A stretch of 64,000 nucleotides of DNA. Origin: an uncultured Acetatifactor sp. Lineage in GTDB: Bacteria; Bacillota; Clostridia; Lachnospirales; Lachnospiraceae. Position 1 is the first letter of the stretch; each line of letters begins with the position of its first letter. Positions 50,518-59,115 of this stretch are shown here, one piece after another. Position numbers and translations under genes: made by a program. The stretch is taken from the NCBI GenBank assembly GCA_910586485.1, contig CAJUIA010000019.1, positions 12,833 through 76,832 on the forward strand. The letters run 5' to 3'. The notes below the pieces were generated by a model. That model was not told the DNA's origin. It saw only the letters and a list, made by a program, of their open reading frames with translations, and did no database searches.

Positions 50518-50550
50518 CTTGTTCATGGCAGAAAATGGCCGAATGGCCAT
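50505..50550 (+). repeat. Promoter-containing repeat, copy E2
   Basis: CATGGTATAAT, TTCATG, CAG and GGCCGAATGGCCATC occur in the same order and nearly the same spacing in the minus-strand copy at 46695-46743. GGCC-GAAT-GGCC can form a small hairpin. Both copies lead directly into a gene, here the ligase and there ricT. Confidence 0.7.
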
Positions 50551-50568
50551 CAAGGCAGGTGCAAATAT

Positions 50569-51975
50569 ATGAGAACGCTGGATGATATTTTGAAGCAAAT
50601 AGAAGCCTTTCCTTTGGAGCAGGTCTTTGTGACAGATGCCGTAACCGGAACGGAGTATACCTATGGGGACATTTACCGGCAGGCAGACCGCATCGGCTTG
50701 TGGCTGCAGGCCCAAGGGTATTCGGAGCTGATTGTATGTATGGAAAACGGTGTGGAGCTGCTGACGGTGTATTTCGCCGCTTTGCTGTATCAAATCGTCG
50801 TAATTCCGGTGGACCCTGCCAAAAGCAGGGACGAAATAGGCGCAATCCGTGAAATCCATTCCCAGGCGTTCTATATGGACGGGACGCTTCCCTCACAGCC
50901 TCTCAGCGATTGTGAGGAAGGCATGAAACACAATTTCAGCAATGCCGCTTATGACAAACCGTTCTTGATCACTTACACCTCCGGAAGTACGGGAACGCCC
51001 AAGGGCGTAAAGCATTCCGCCAAAAATCTGTTCCTTGCCGCCGCCTCCTTCGGAGAAGCCATGCACTATGGCAGGCATACGGTTTTGGCCCATGTCATGC
51101 CGATGACTTATATGGCCGGCATTTTAAACAGTATTTTCCTGCCGTTTGTGATGGGCGGACAAATTGTGGTCTTTCCCGGTTTTAACATGAAATCAGCCAT
51201 GGGCTTTTGGAAAACCGCCGTAAAATATCAGGTAAATACCTTCTGGCTGTCTCCCACCATGTTAAGAATTCTGGATATTATAGATGCAAAGGGCGCATAT
51301 CGGGATTACCTTCATGCGGTACATGCAGTGATCAGCGTGGGAACTGCCCCTCTGTACCCGGATTTACGCGAAAAATTTGAAAATAAATACGCAATTCGCA
51401 TCTACCAGAGCTATGGATTATCGGAAACGCTGTTTCTGACATCCGAGCCGCCGGAGGATGAGAAAAGCCGTAATTCCGTGGGCAAGCTGCTGTCCGGCGT
51501 CCGTCTGGCACTGGCGGATGACGGCGAAATCCAGGTGGCCGTACCCTGGATGTTTTCCGGGTATGCGGACAAGCAGATACCGGACAATATATCAAACCAT
51601 TATTACCTGACAGGTGACCTTGGCTATCTGCAGGACGAATATCTGTTTATAAACGGGCGGAAGAAAGATCTGATCATCCGGGGCGGCTTTAACATTAATC
51701 CATGTGATATTGAAAAACGCCTGCAGGGCCTTGACGAAATAGATGAAAACGTAGTACTTTCCTGCGTACTCCATGGCGAAGAGCAGATTGTGTGCTGCTA
51801 TACGGGAAAACAGCAGGACATCCATCTGTTAAACGGGCTGTTGGAAAAAGAATTGGGCAGGCATTATAAGCTTGATCACTTGATCCGTTTAAAGGAAATC
51901 CCTAAAAATTTAAACGGAAAAGCAGACAAGCCAAAGATACGGGAGATGTTAAAAGAAAATGATTATAAAGCTTGA
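50569..51975 (+). CDS. AMP-forming acyl-CoA synthetase/acyl-ACP ligase
   Basis: A 468-residue adenylating enzyme that would activate a carboxylic acid and load it on the carrier protein encoded three genes on. Core motifs: TYTSGSTGTPKGVKHS (135-150), YQSYGLSE, YLTGDLGYL, INGRKKDLIIRGGFNI and the catalytic lysine in LNGKADKPKIREM. No CoA-binding tail beyond the usual C-domain. The ATG at 50569 follows AGGTG. First gene of a six-gene rightward unit whose members overlap or nearly touch. Confidence 0.87.
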   Translation: MRTLDDILKQIEAFPLEQVFVTDAVTGTEYTYGDIYRQADRIGLWLQAQGYSELIVCMENGVELLTVYFAALLYQIVVIPVDPAKSRDEIGAIREIHSQAFYMDGTLPSQPLSDCEEGMKHNFSNAAYDKPFLITYTSGSTGTPKGVKHSAKNLFLAAASFGEAMHYGRHTVLAHVMPMTYMAGILNSIFLPFVMGGQIVVFPGFNMKSAMGFWKTAVKYQVNTFWLSPTMLRILDIIDAKGAYRDYLHAVHAVISVGTAPLYPDLREKFENKYAIRIYQSYGLSETLFLTSEPPEDEKSRNSVGKLLSGVRLALADDGEIQVAVPWMFSGYADKQIPDNISNHYYLTGDLGYLQDEYLFINGRKKDLIIRGGFNINPCDIEKRLQGLDEIDENVVLSCVLHGEEQIVCCYTGKQQDIHLLNGLLEKELGRHYKLDHLIRLKEIPKNLNGKADKPKIREMLKENDYKA

Positions 51976-52585
51976 CCATATATCCTTTTCCTGCGGGAAA
52001 TCTCAGATTTCTTCCCTGCCGCCTGCAGCCGGGTACGAATTGCAGTTTCGTGAATTGTCGCTGAAAAACCTGCGCTGTAAGGAATCCTTTTTTCGGCGGC
52101 CGCAGCCGGATCATGATATTTATCTTTACGAACGAAAGGGCGGGCTGCCCGTTGAAATAACAGCCTATGATACATGCTTTTGCGGTACGGACAGCCTGGC
52201 CCTTAAAGAAGATACTATTATGGTTTATTCGCCGGAGCCTTACAAAACCGCCGAATTCCTGATGATGTTTGGCTTGAAAAAGGAGCGCGCCGATGCTGAC
52301 GGCCTGTTACTGATCGGTGGTTTTGTGATCGGCGGGCCGCTCACTGTCAGGGTCAGTCAGGCGGACTCTGCCGAATGGATGCTGGATAAAACAGGCTGGT
52401 CGTCCTTAGGGTTTTTATCCAACGATTCACAAAGAGAGCTGGCGCGGCTGTCTGCTGCGGGATATGAAACCACCGATGCGGAAGAGCTGGAGGTAAATCA
52501 AAAACCGATGAATATAGGATTTTGCAGGGGACCCTTTGGGGAGATCATCGAAATTATCAGTATAAAAAGGAGCAGTGCAAAATGA
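51959..52585 (+). CDS. VOC (glyoxalase/dioxygenase fold) protein
   Basis: A 208-residue protein with two repeats of the VOC fold: IIKLDHISFSCGKSQISSL and the paired half at about residues 115-205 (FVIGGPLTVRVSQADS, WSSLGFLSNDSQRELARL, GPFGEIIEIISIK). VOC enzymes use a metal for isomerase, epimerase or lyase reactions. The ligand set is not clear. It overlaps the ligase by 17 nt and the cyclase by 4 nt. Confidence 0.75.
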   Translation: MIIKLDHISFSCGKSQISSLPPAAGYELQFRELSLKNLRCKESFFRRPQPDHDIYLYERKGGLPVEITAYDTCFCGTDSLALKEDTIMVYSPEPYKTAEFLMMFGLKKERADADGLLLIGGFVIGGPLTVRVSQADSAEWMLDKTGWSSLGFLSNDSQRELARLSAAGYETTDAEELEVNQKPMNIGFCRGPFGEIIEIISIKRSSAK

Positions 52586-53238
52586 ATATCGTGGACTTGT
52601 CTTTGACAATAGATAATGACTGTATGACATGCGGAACGCCATGGCACCAAAAGGTACAGATCCAGCAAATGGGCAAATTAGATGAGGTAGGAAGAAACAC
52701 CCACAGCATCTTAATGGGAAGCCATTCAGGAACCCACATGGACGCACCGTTACATTTTTATAACGGCACCGCCGGCATCGACAAGGCGGATTTAGCCCAA
52801 ATATGCGGTGAAATCACGATTGTAGATTTTTCACATATGGGAGCCGGCAGTATTGTCCGGTATGAAGATATTCAAAAGCTTCGTGTAACGGCCAGAATGC
52901 TGTTCCGCTTTGATTGGTGGAAAAAATGGAAAACGCCGGCTTATTATCAGGATTTTCCTTATTTTTCAGAGAAAGCCGTCTCCAGCTTAATAGAACAGGG
53001 GATGCTTGTTATGGCATTGGATACCCCCTCTCCCGATACGGGAAATGCAATTACGGATAAAAACGACTCTCCCAATCACAAAAAGCTATTGGAAAGCGGA
53101 GTTACAATTATTGAATATCTGACGGCTACAGACCGCCTGTTTATGGATAAAAAGTACAGCCTGTTTGCTCTGCCTTTGAAAATAAAGGACTGTGATGGGT
53201 CGCCGGCACGGGTCATTGCTGTGGAAAGTGAGGATTGA
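52582..53238 (+). CDS. Cyclase-family metal-dependent hydrolase (kynurenine formamidase-like)
   Basis: A 218-residue protein of the PF04199 cyclase family. MNIVDLSLTIDNDCMTCGTP starts the domain, and the metal motif HSGTHMDAPLHF is complete. GMLVMALDTPSPD and NHKKLLESGVTIIEYL continue the family order. Such enzymes hydrolyse or cyclise small amides, lactones or ketones. The ATG overlaps the VOC stop (ATGA). Confidence 0.83.
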   Translation: MNIVDLSLTIDNDCMTCGTPWHQKVQIQQMGKLDEVGRNTHSILMGSHSGTHMDAPLHFYNGTAGIDKADLAQICGEITIVDFSHMGAGSIVRYEDIQKLRVTARMLFRFDWWKKWKTPAYYQDFPYFSEKAVSSLIEQGMLVMALDTPSPDTGNAITDKNDSPNHKKLLESGVTIIEYLTATDRLFMDKKYSLFALPLKIKDCDGSPARVIAVESED

Positions 53239-53240
53239 TA

Positions 53241-53495
53241 ATGGAAGCAAAAACATGGATTATTCAATGGATGTCAAACAACTGCGGTGTAAGCCAGGAA
53301 GAGATTTCAAAAAATACTGCCGCTAATTTTTTCGATCAGGAATATATTGATTCCTTCGCGTTTATCATGTTCATCGGCGAAATAGAAGAGGTTTTCGGCG
53401 TGACCTTTGACAACGAACAATTCGAGGACAGAGCCTTTTCAACCATTGACGGCTTAGCCCAATGTATCGAAAAAAACAGAAAGGACCGGACATGA
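53241..53495 (+). CDS. Acyl carrier protein
   Basis: An 84-residue carrier protein with the phosphopantetheine site at S38 in EYIDSFAFIMFIGEIEEVFG. The usual DSL/DSM is DSF here. Helix 1 and the acidic loop (EEISKNTAANFFDQ) match stand-alone ACPs. No second carrier protein is in the window, so this is a dedicated, not a fatty-acid, ACP. GAGG lies 7 nt before the ATG. Confidence 0.87.
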   Translation: MEAKTWIIQWMSNNCGVSQEEISKNTAANFFDQEYIDSFAFIMFIGEIEEVFGVTFDNEQFEDRAFSTIDGLAQCIEKNRKDRT

Positions 53496-54262
53496 TTTAT
53501 CATTATACGCGCGAGGACGTTATTGACGCCTTACAAAAAACGGGAATTGCACCCGGAGACAGCGTTTTCATTCACAGCAATCTGGGATTCCTGGGAATGA
53601 TGAAGGACTGCGGAACAAAGGAAAAGCTGTGTGAAGCGTTTCTTGATGCGCTGAAAACGGCAGTGGGCGACGAGGGAACGATTATATTGCCTGCCTATTC
53701 TTATTCCTTCTGCCACGGAGAACTATTTGACCCGCTTACGACAGGTACAACATGCGGAATGCTCTCGGAATATGTCATTCGTAACTATGGCTTTAACCGA
53801 AGCCTGGACCCCAATTTTTCCGTCTGTGGTTTGGGTCAAAATATGGACTATTACAAGAACTGTAATGTGCATGAAGCATTTGGCGAAGATTCTTTCTGGG
53901 AGCGGCTGATCAAAAAAAATGGCAAGATTCTGTGCATTAATTTTGACGCAGGCTCCACGCTGATTCATTATATTGAACACCTGAATCATGTGGATTATCG
54001 CTATAATAAGGCATTTAACGGCATTAAGCTCGTAGATGGCAGACAGCTTCGGGATTATGCGGTACATTTTGTTTATGACTATGAGAAACCAGGAGATGCC
54101 TATTATCCCTGCAGAATAGATGCCCTGTGTAAAGCAGACGGCATTGCAAAAACGGCCTGTTTGGGCAAGGGAAGCATACTGGCTTTTTCCGCTGAGGAAT
54201 ATGTTGATTATATTAGCAGGTTATTGAAAACGCGCCCGCGGATACTGGTTAAGAACGAGTAA
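53492..54262 (+). CDS. AAC(3)-family N-acyltransferase
   Basis: A 256-residue member of the aminoglycoside 3-N-acetyltransferase fold: DSVFIHSNLGFLGMM, DEGTIILPAYSYSF, LSEYVIRNYGFNRSLDPNFSV and GKILCINFDAGSTLIHYIEH. AAC(3)-type proteins in biosynthetic clusters transfer an acyl group to an amino group. Given the ACP next door (4-nt overlap), it likely moves the ACP-bound acyl group to an amino sugar or amine. A drug-resistance role is not supported by the context. Confidence 0.83.
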   Translation: MIYHYTREDVIDALQKTGIAPGDSVFIHSNLGFLGMMKDCGTKEKLCEAFLDALKTAVGDEGTIILPAYSYSFCHGELFDPLTTGTTCGMLSEYVIRNYGFNRSLDPNFSVCGLGQNMDYYKNCNVHEAFGEDSFWERLIKKNGKILCINFDAGSTLIHYIEHLNHVDYRYNKAFNGIKLVDGRQLRDYAVHFVYDYEKPGDAYYPCRIDALCKADGIAKTACLGKGSILAFSAEEYVDYISRLLKTRPRILVKNE

Positions 54263-54284
54263 AAGCCGCACAACAGGAGAGCAT

Positions 54285-55349
54285 ATGAAAAAGAAGCAGA
54301 CCTTTGAAATCATGGATGTCACATTAAGGGATGGCAGCTACGCCATTAACTTTCAGTTTTCTACCAATGATGAAAAGCATATCTGTACCAGCTTGGAAAG
54401 GCTGGGCCTTAAATATATTGAGATCGGACATGGAATGGGGGTGGGCGCAAGCTGCCTGAAAAACGGACTTGCCCTGCACACGGATCAGGAATATCTCGAA
54501 TGCGCCCAGACTTATCTGAAATCCGCAAAATACGGGATGTTCTGCATTCCCGGAACGGCCTCCCTTGAGGACATTGACCTAATGGCGGAATACGGATGCT
54601 CCTTTATCCGTGTCGGCACAAACGTGGAAAATATCGCTCAGTCAGAGGAATATATTAAGCGCGCAAAAAAACATCATATGCTGGTGATGGCAAATTATAT
54701 GAAATCTTACGCTGCAACCCCCGAAGAGTTTTCCGAGGCCGTGAAGCATTCGGAAAGCTGGGGCGCCGACCTGATCTATATTGTTGATTCAGCCGGCAAT
54801 ATGATACCGGCCGACATCGAAAAATATTACCATGCCATTCGTAATTGCAGCAGCACCATCAAGACCGGCTTCCATGGGCATAATAATATCGGTCTTGCCC
54901 TGTCTAACAGCCTCTTTGCGGCAGAACTGGGCATAGATTTTATAGATTGCTCCCTTCAGGGATTGGGTCGCAGCTCCGGAAACACCTCACTGGAGCATTT
55001 CATCATTTGTCTGATGCGGCTGGGCTATGACATTTCCACGGATATTATTTCCATGCTGCTTGACAGCAAAAAGTATATTCATCCTTTCATGAAGAAGGCC
55101 GGCATTAATCCAATAGATACCATTTGCGGCATTTCCGGCTTCCATACAAGTTACCTGAAGGAAATCCAAAAATGCTCCGTCAGGCATGCCGTAAATCCTC
55201 TGCTGCTGATCGACGCATACAGTAAGCGGGACAAGGTAAATATGGACACCCACTTATTGGACGAAATTGCAAGGCAGCTGCCAAAGGACGAGCAAAGCGT
55301 GGAAACCGTTGATTTTATGGACTATTTTGGTGCGGAGCAATGCAGATAA
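54285..55349 (+). CDS. HMGL-like aldolase/acyltransferase
   Basis: A 354-residue TIM-barrel enzyme of the HMG-CoA lyase/isopropylmalate synthase/4-hydroxy-2-oxovalerate aldolase family: MDVTLRDGSYAINFQF (metal Asp and Arg), YIVDSAGNM, the metal pair H197-x-H199 in TGFHGHNNIG, and CSLQGLGRSSGN. It would make or break a C-C bond of a 2-oxo acid, supplying the acid activated by the ligase. It has AGGAG before the ATG, closes the rightward unit and is convergent with holB. Confidence 0.83.
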   Translation: MKKKQTFEIMDVTLRDGSYAINFQFSTNDEKHICTSLERLGLKYIEIGHGMGVGASCLKNGLALHTDQEYLECAQTYLKSAKYGMFCIPGTASLEDIDLMAEYGCSFIRVGTNVENIAQSEEYIKRAKKHHMLVMANYMKSYAATPEEFSEAVKHSESWGADLIYIVDSAGNMIPADIEKYYHAIRNCSSTIKTGFHGHNNIGLALSNSLFAAELGIDFIDCSLQGLGRSSGNTSLEHFIICLMRLGYDISTDIISMLLDSKKYIHPFMKKAGINPIDTICGISGFHTSYLKEIQKCSVRHAVNPLLLIDAYSKRDKVNMDTHLLDEIARQLPKDEQSVETVDFMDYFGAEQCR

Positions 55350-55361
55350 ATCTGCTGCTCC

Positions 55362-56354
55362 CTACCCGTTCTCCTGGATGGTCAGCATCAAAAGCTCCAT
55401 CGTAAGCTCAAAATTCACATTTGCATCCAGCCGCCTCTTTGCCTTTTCCAGCGCCTCAATAACCGTCTCTATGCCCTCATAGCTGCTGCGCTGGGCAGTT
55501 TTGCGGATGGTCTGTATTTCCTCCCTGAAAATCAGGTGATTTACATCGTTGGTGGCCTTGAACAGCAGCACATCCCTGTACCATATGGCAAAGATGTCCA
55601 GATAATCGCTGATCTCCAGCTTGTACTCCATAACCTTCTTAATGGCCGCAATGATTTCATTCAGCTCCATATCCCGAATATATTTCAGCAGGGAAAGCGC
55701 CTCCGCCTTCACATTCTCAAATTCCTCACTGGAAGCCAGTGCCTTGGCCTTGCCTATATTGCCTCTGGCAAATGCCACGCAGACCTCCGCCTTATAATCG
55801 GGAATCTGCAGCTGCTCCATAAGGTACTTCTTTACCAGCTCATCTGGCACGGGCTTCATGTTCAGCACCACGCAGCGGCTGAGAATGGTAGCAAGCAGAG
55901 AATCCACGTTGGCGGTAAGCAGCAGAATAACCGCATAGGCAGGCGGTTCCTCCAGGGTTTTTAAAAGTGCATTCTGAGCCTGTGGCGTCATCTTCTCCGC
56001 CTCGTTAATAATATACACCTTGTGCGAGCTGCTGTAGGGCTTAATGATTACATCATTGTTCACCTGGGCACGAATGTCATCCACGCTGATGGTATTGGGT
56101 TTTTCATGACTCACATTGATAATATCCGGGTGATTGCGGGACAGCGCCTGTTTGCAGGAATGACATTCCTGACAGGGATCTTCTCCCCCCTTCTCACACT
56201 GCAGCGCCATGGCAAAGACCCTGGCAATAAACTCCTTGCCGGAGGACTTTTCTCCATTAATAATATACGCATGAGAGACCTTTCCCGAAGAAAGCGCATT
56301 CCGCAAATGCTCCTTAATCTGCTCCTGTCCTATAATATCCTGAAATCCTGCCAT
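55362..56354 (-). CDS. holB: DNA polymerase III delta' subunit
   Basis: A 330-residue AAA+ clamp-loader subunit. SHAYIINGEKSSGKEFIARVFA has the P-loop-like region, the zinc-binding cysteines are in CEKGGEDPCQECHSCKQA, and AQNALLKTLEEPPAYAVILLLTA with LATILSRCVVLNMKP are the SRC and related motifs. The ATG at 56354 (MAGFQDIIGQEQIKEHLRNAL in family terms) is chosen over 56447. It would normally be followed by ricT, but the island intervenes. Confidence 0.93.
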   Translation of the reverse strand: MAGFQDIIGQEQIKEHLRNALSSGKVSHAYIINGEKSSGKEFIARVFAMALQCEKGGEDPCQECHSCKQALSRNHPDIINVSHEKPNTISVDDIRAQVNNDVIIKPYSSSHKVYIINEAEKMTPQAQNALLKTLEEPPAYAVILLLTANVDSLLATILSRCVVLNMKPVPDELVKKYLMEQLQIPDYKAEVCVAFARGNIGKAKALASSEEFENVKAEALSLLKYIRDMELNEIIAAIKKVMEYKLEISDYLDIFAIWYRDVLLFKATNDVNHLIFREEIQTIRKTAQRSSYEGIETVIEALEKAKRRLDANVNFELTMELLMLTIQENG

Positions 56355-56406
56355 TGTACCCTCATCCCCCTTCTTTCGTACCCTTATTTTCTTCTGCTGA
56401 TATACA

Positions 56407-56552
56407 TCCGCCTCCGGCGGCAGTGCCGACTTCCTCGGCACAAACAATCCGTGAAACTCTATGAAGAATTGCCGAAAGGCAATTCTTCGAGGCGAAACTT
56501 AGATTTTCTTAGGTTGAGTTCTTTTCAACCTTAGAATATCTTTTCGCCTTTC
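56407..56552 (-). repeat. Hairpin-rich interspersed repeat, copy B
   Basis: Same element as copy A at 44319-44452, with an identical right half and an altered hairpin loop (GAAGAATTGCC/GGCAATTCTTC). It lies between the yaaR stop and the holB start, in the same orientation to the downstream gene as copy A, and has GGCACAAACAATC like copies C and D. Confidence 0.8.
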
Positions 56553-56557
56553 ACACT

Positions 56558-56998
56558 TTACATAAAAATATCCAGCAGCAGCCCTCGGATTTCCCCTATT
56601 TTATTTAAGATCGCCAGGTTATCCTTCTCATCCTTCATCAGCTCCTGCGCAAGCTGATCCAGATTTTCATCCACCAGCCGGATAATCCCGTATACTCTGT
56701 GCCGCCCTCTCCTATCCAGAAAGTTCTCTCTGGAAAAAGAGTGAGAATGGGTTACCACCTCATTTAAAAACTCTTTCACCAGTCCCCGATAATGCCTCAT
56801 ATCCTTTACATCCCGGCGCTTGGCCAGCTTATTCCCCTGCATGGTAATTTCTTCCATAAGACTTTGCAGCTTTGTCTGCAGCTCCGCCTCTTCAATATGG
56901 CTGGCAAGCATAAATTTAAAAGTGCCGTCTGTGGGCTGCGCCTCCCTTGTCTGCTCCACCGGGGCAGCCTGACTGACCTGATTCACCTTGATCTCCAT
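56558..56998 (-). CDS. yaaR: YaaR-family protein (DUF327)
   Basis: A 146-residue protein matching DUF327: a variable start with VNQVSQAAPVEQTREAQ, then MEEITMQGNKLAKRRDVKDMRHYRGLV split by the family gap, NEVVTHSHSFSRENFLDRRGR and VYGIIRLVDENLDQLAQEL. Function in Bacillus is not established. It keeps its conserved place next to holB. Confidence 0.9.
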   Translation of the reverse strand: MEIKVNQVSQAAPVEQTREAQPTDGTFKFMLASHIEEAELQTKLQSLMEEITMQGNKLAKRRDVKDMRHYRGLVKEFLNEVVTHSHSFSRENFLDRRGRHRVYGIIRLVDENLDQLAQELMKDEKDNLAILNKIGEIRGLLLDIFM

Positions 56999-57062
56999 GT
57001 GCCTGCCCTCCCTTCTGCATTCTCTTCAAACAGCACAAATATTATCAGGCATCCTTCATTTC

Positions 57063-57653
57063 TTATTCTTTTAATGAAAGCTCTATATAATTTCTGATCT
57101 GACACAGGCACTGCTTTAAATCGCTGTTTACAAAACGCTTGGTAATGCCCGCACTCAATATCTTTTCCTCGGAAAAATCCTCGCTGTCCGCCAGAAATCT
57201 GCGGCACATTTCCTCGTACTTAGGGCTCTCCTGCCTCCGCTCCCTGTTCAATGCCCGCTGAAGCCTGTCCCCGTCGTCTAATTCTATCATCACCGGCAGG
57301 ACTCTTTCCGTTCCAAAATAATCCTGAAGGTGCCGATATGCTTCCAATGTGCCAATCATAATATAATTACCAGAATCTTCGATCTGCCCGTCATCCGCCA
57401 CAAAATACCGCCATAATCCATGGAAAGTATGATACTCTCTGTCTTCAATAATCCTGCCCCTGGCTTTCAGCTGCAGAAAATCCTCTTCACTCCTGAAAAA
57501 GTATTCCACGCCGTTCCTTTCTCCGGCCCGGATCGGTCTGGTAGTATAAGGCACAATCTTCTTAAGCCCCAGATCTTTGTCAGACAGTAAACTCTTAAAT
57601 ATGGTGTCCTTTCCGGTGGAGCTTTTTCCCATCAGGCAAATGATCTTTCCCAT
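57063..57653 (-). CDS. Nucleoside monophosphate kinase-like protein (Gmk-like)
   Basis: A 196-residue P-loop kinase. The loop is MGKSSTGKDTIFKSLL where guanylate kinase has GPSGxGK. YTTRPIRAGERNGVEYFF is the GMP-binding segment of Gmk proteins, and YIMIGTLEAYRHLQ and LQRALNRERRQESPKYEEM are the helix and lid. It lies where Bacillus has tmk, but the fold details are Gmk-type, so the substrate may be GMP or another nucleotide. Confidence 0.82.
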   Translation of the reverse strand: MGKIICLMGKSSTGKDTIFKSLLSDKDLGLKKIVPYTTRPIRAGERNGVEYFFRSEEDFLQLKARGRIIEDREYHTFHGLWRYFVADDGQIEDSGNYIMIGTLEAYRHLQDYFGTERVLPVMIELDDGDRLQRALNRERRQESPKYEEMCRRFLADSEDFSEEKILSAGITKRFVNSDLKQCLCQIRNYIELSLKE

Positions 57654-57657
57654 GCTC

Positions 57658-59073
57658 TCAATGTACCTCTGCTACGTGAATCATATTTGTAGTACCGGCT
57701 ACGCCCAGCGGCACTCCTGCAGTAATGACCACCACGTCGCCGCTTTTTACATATCCTGCCCTTTGAGCTTCCGCCACGGCTTCAGCAAACAGCTCATCCG
57801 TACTGCTCTCCTGCTTTATCAAAAGAGGCTTCACCCCCCACAGCAGATTCAACTGACTGCAGACTCTTTCCTTTACGGTACAGCCGATAATGGGACATCC
57901 GGGTTTAAATCTGGAAATGGCCTCCGCCGTATATCCTGACATGGTTACGGTAATAATCGCTGCTGCATCCAAGTCCATGGCTGCGGAGCAGGTAGCGTAA
58001 GCAATGGCATCCGTGATTTCCGCCTTGTTACCGTTTCCCGTCCGTCTCATTCTGGAATGGTAATCAATATCTTTTTCGGCACATTCGGCAATTCTCGCCA
58101 TAGTTTTCACCGCTTCAACAGGATATTTCCCGGCTGCACTCTCTCCGGAAAGCATAATGGCCGTAGTCCCGTCGTAAATGGCATTGGCAATATCCGTAGC
58201 CTCCGCTCTGGTAGGCCTCGGATTATGAATCATGGATTCCAGCATCTGCGTAGCCGTAATAACATGCTTCCCCTGGCTATTTGCCATCTTAATCATCTTC
58301 TTCTGCAGCACCGGCACCTCTTCTAAGGCAATTTCCACTCCCATATCGCCTCTCGCCACCATGACGCCGTCAGAAGCCTCCAGTATTTCCTCCATATTCC
58401 GGATACCCTGCATATTTTCAATCTTGGCAATAATCTTCATATCACTGCCATGATCCGTTAAAATCTTACGCAGCTCCAGAATGTCTTCCTTACTGCGTGC
58501 AAAGGAAGCTGCAATAAATTCATATCCCATCTCGATTCCGAAAAGAATATCTTCCATGTCAACCTGGCTGATATAAGGCATGGAAAGAACTACTCCCGGC
58601 ACATTGACCCCCTTATGGTTGGACACAAACCCACCGTTAACCACGTTACAAATGATTTCCTCGCCTGAAATTTCCTCTACCTGCAGCTCGATCAACCCGT
58701 CATCAATCAATATGGTAGTTCCGACGGATATGTCATTTTTTAGATTCTTATAGGAAATAGCGGCTTTCTCGGCCGTTCCCAGCATTTCCTCCGTAGTCAG
58801 AATAAATTTACTGCCTGCCACAAGCTCTGCCCTTCCGCCTTCAAAATCGCGAAGGCGAATCTCCGGGCCTTTGGTATCCATCATGGTTGCCACCGAAAGT
58901 CCAAGCTCTTTTCTCACCTTCAGCACGCGCTGCAGCTTTTCCTTCTGCTCCCGCTGCGTGCCATGGGAAAAATTAAATCTTGCCACATCCATTCCTGCCA
59001 GCATCATCTGACGCAGCCCTTCCTCTGATTCACATGCCGGTCCGATTGTACATACAATTTTTGTTTTTCTCAT
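57658..59073 (-). CDS. pyk: Pyruvate kinase
   Basis: A 471-residue glycolytic enzyme converting PEP and ADP to pyruvate and ATP: MRKTKIVCTIGPACESEEGL, VARFNFSHGTQREQ, MDTKGPEIRLRDF, KIENMQGIRNMEEIL, VMVARGDMGVEIALEEVP and TQMLESMIHNPRPTRAEATD (broken in the family by one loop). The allosteric C-domain is present but the extra C-terminal domain of Bacillus pyruvate kinase is absent. The ATG at 59073 is preferred on family grounds; 59085 is possible. Confidence 0.94.
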   Translation of the reverse strand: MRKTKIVCTIGPACESEEGLRQMMLAGMDVARFNFSHGTQREQKEKLQRVLKVRKELGLSVATMMDTKGPEIRLRDFEGGRAELVAGSKFILTTEEMLGTAEKAAISYKNLKNDISVGTTILIDDGLIELQVEEISGEEIICNVVNGGFVSNHKGVNVPGVVLSMPYISQVDMEDILFGIEMGYEFIAASFARSKEDILELRKILTDHGSDMKIIAKIENMQGIRNMEEILEASDGVMVARGDMGVEIALEEVPVLQKKMIKMANSQGKHVITATQMLESMIHNPRPTRAEATDIANAIYDGTTAIMLSGESAAGKYPVEAVKTMARIAECAEKDIDYHSRMRRTGNGNKAEITDAIAYATCSAAMDLDAAAIITVTMSGYTAEAISRFKPGCPIIGCTVKERVCSQLNLLWGVKPLLIKQESSTDELFAEAVAEAQRAGYVKSGDVVVITAGVPLGVAGTTNMIHVAEVH

Positions 59074-59115
59074 TTTGATATCCATACCCTTCCGTAACCT
59101 GCTATAATGCTTTTT

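Larger units (their letters stand above)
50216..50568. promoter_or_regulatory. Divergent control region of the island with nested structured element
   Basis: Left half: minus-strand TTTACT (50322-50327) and TATAAT (50300-50305), 16 bp apart, for the glycosyltransferase unit. Right half: two extended -10 boxes TGG-TATAAT at 50376-50383 and 50507-50514 for the ligase unit, with a strongly folded 107-nt segment between them. No gene lies here. Confidence 0.65.

Noticed and set aside
53492..54262. Aminoglycoside resistance gene
   Set aside because: The fold is AAC(3)-like, but it overlaps an ACP gene inside a biosynthetic unit, and the usual HP residues of resistance enzymes are DP here. A biosynthetic acyltransferase fits better.
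46774..55349. Island as a prophage or IS-borne segment
   Set aside because: No transposase, integrase, terminal inverted repeats or phage genes were found. Only small repeats lie near the edges, so the way it arrived cannot be told from this sequence.
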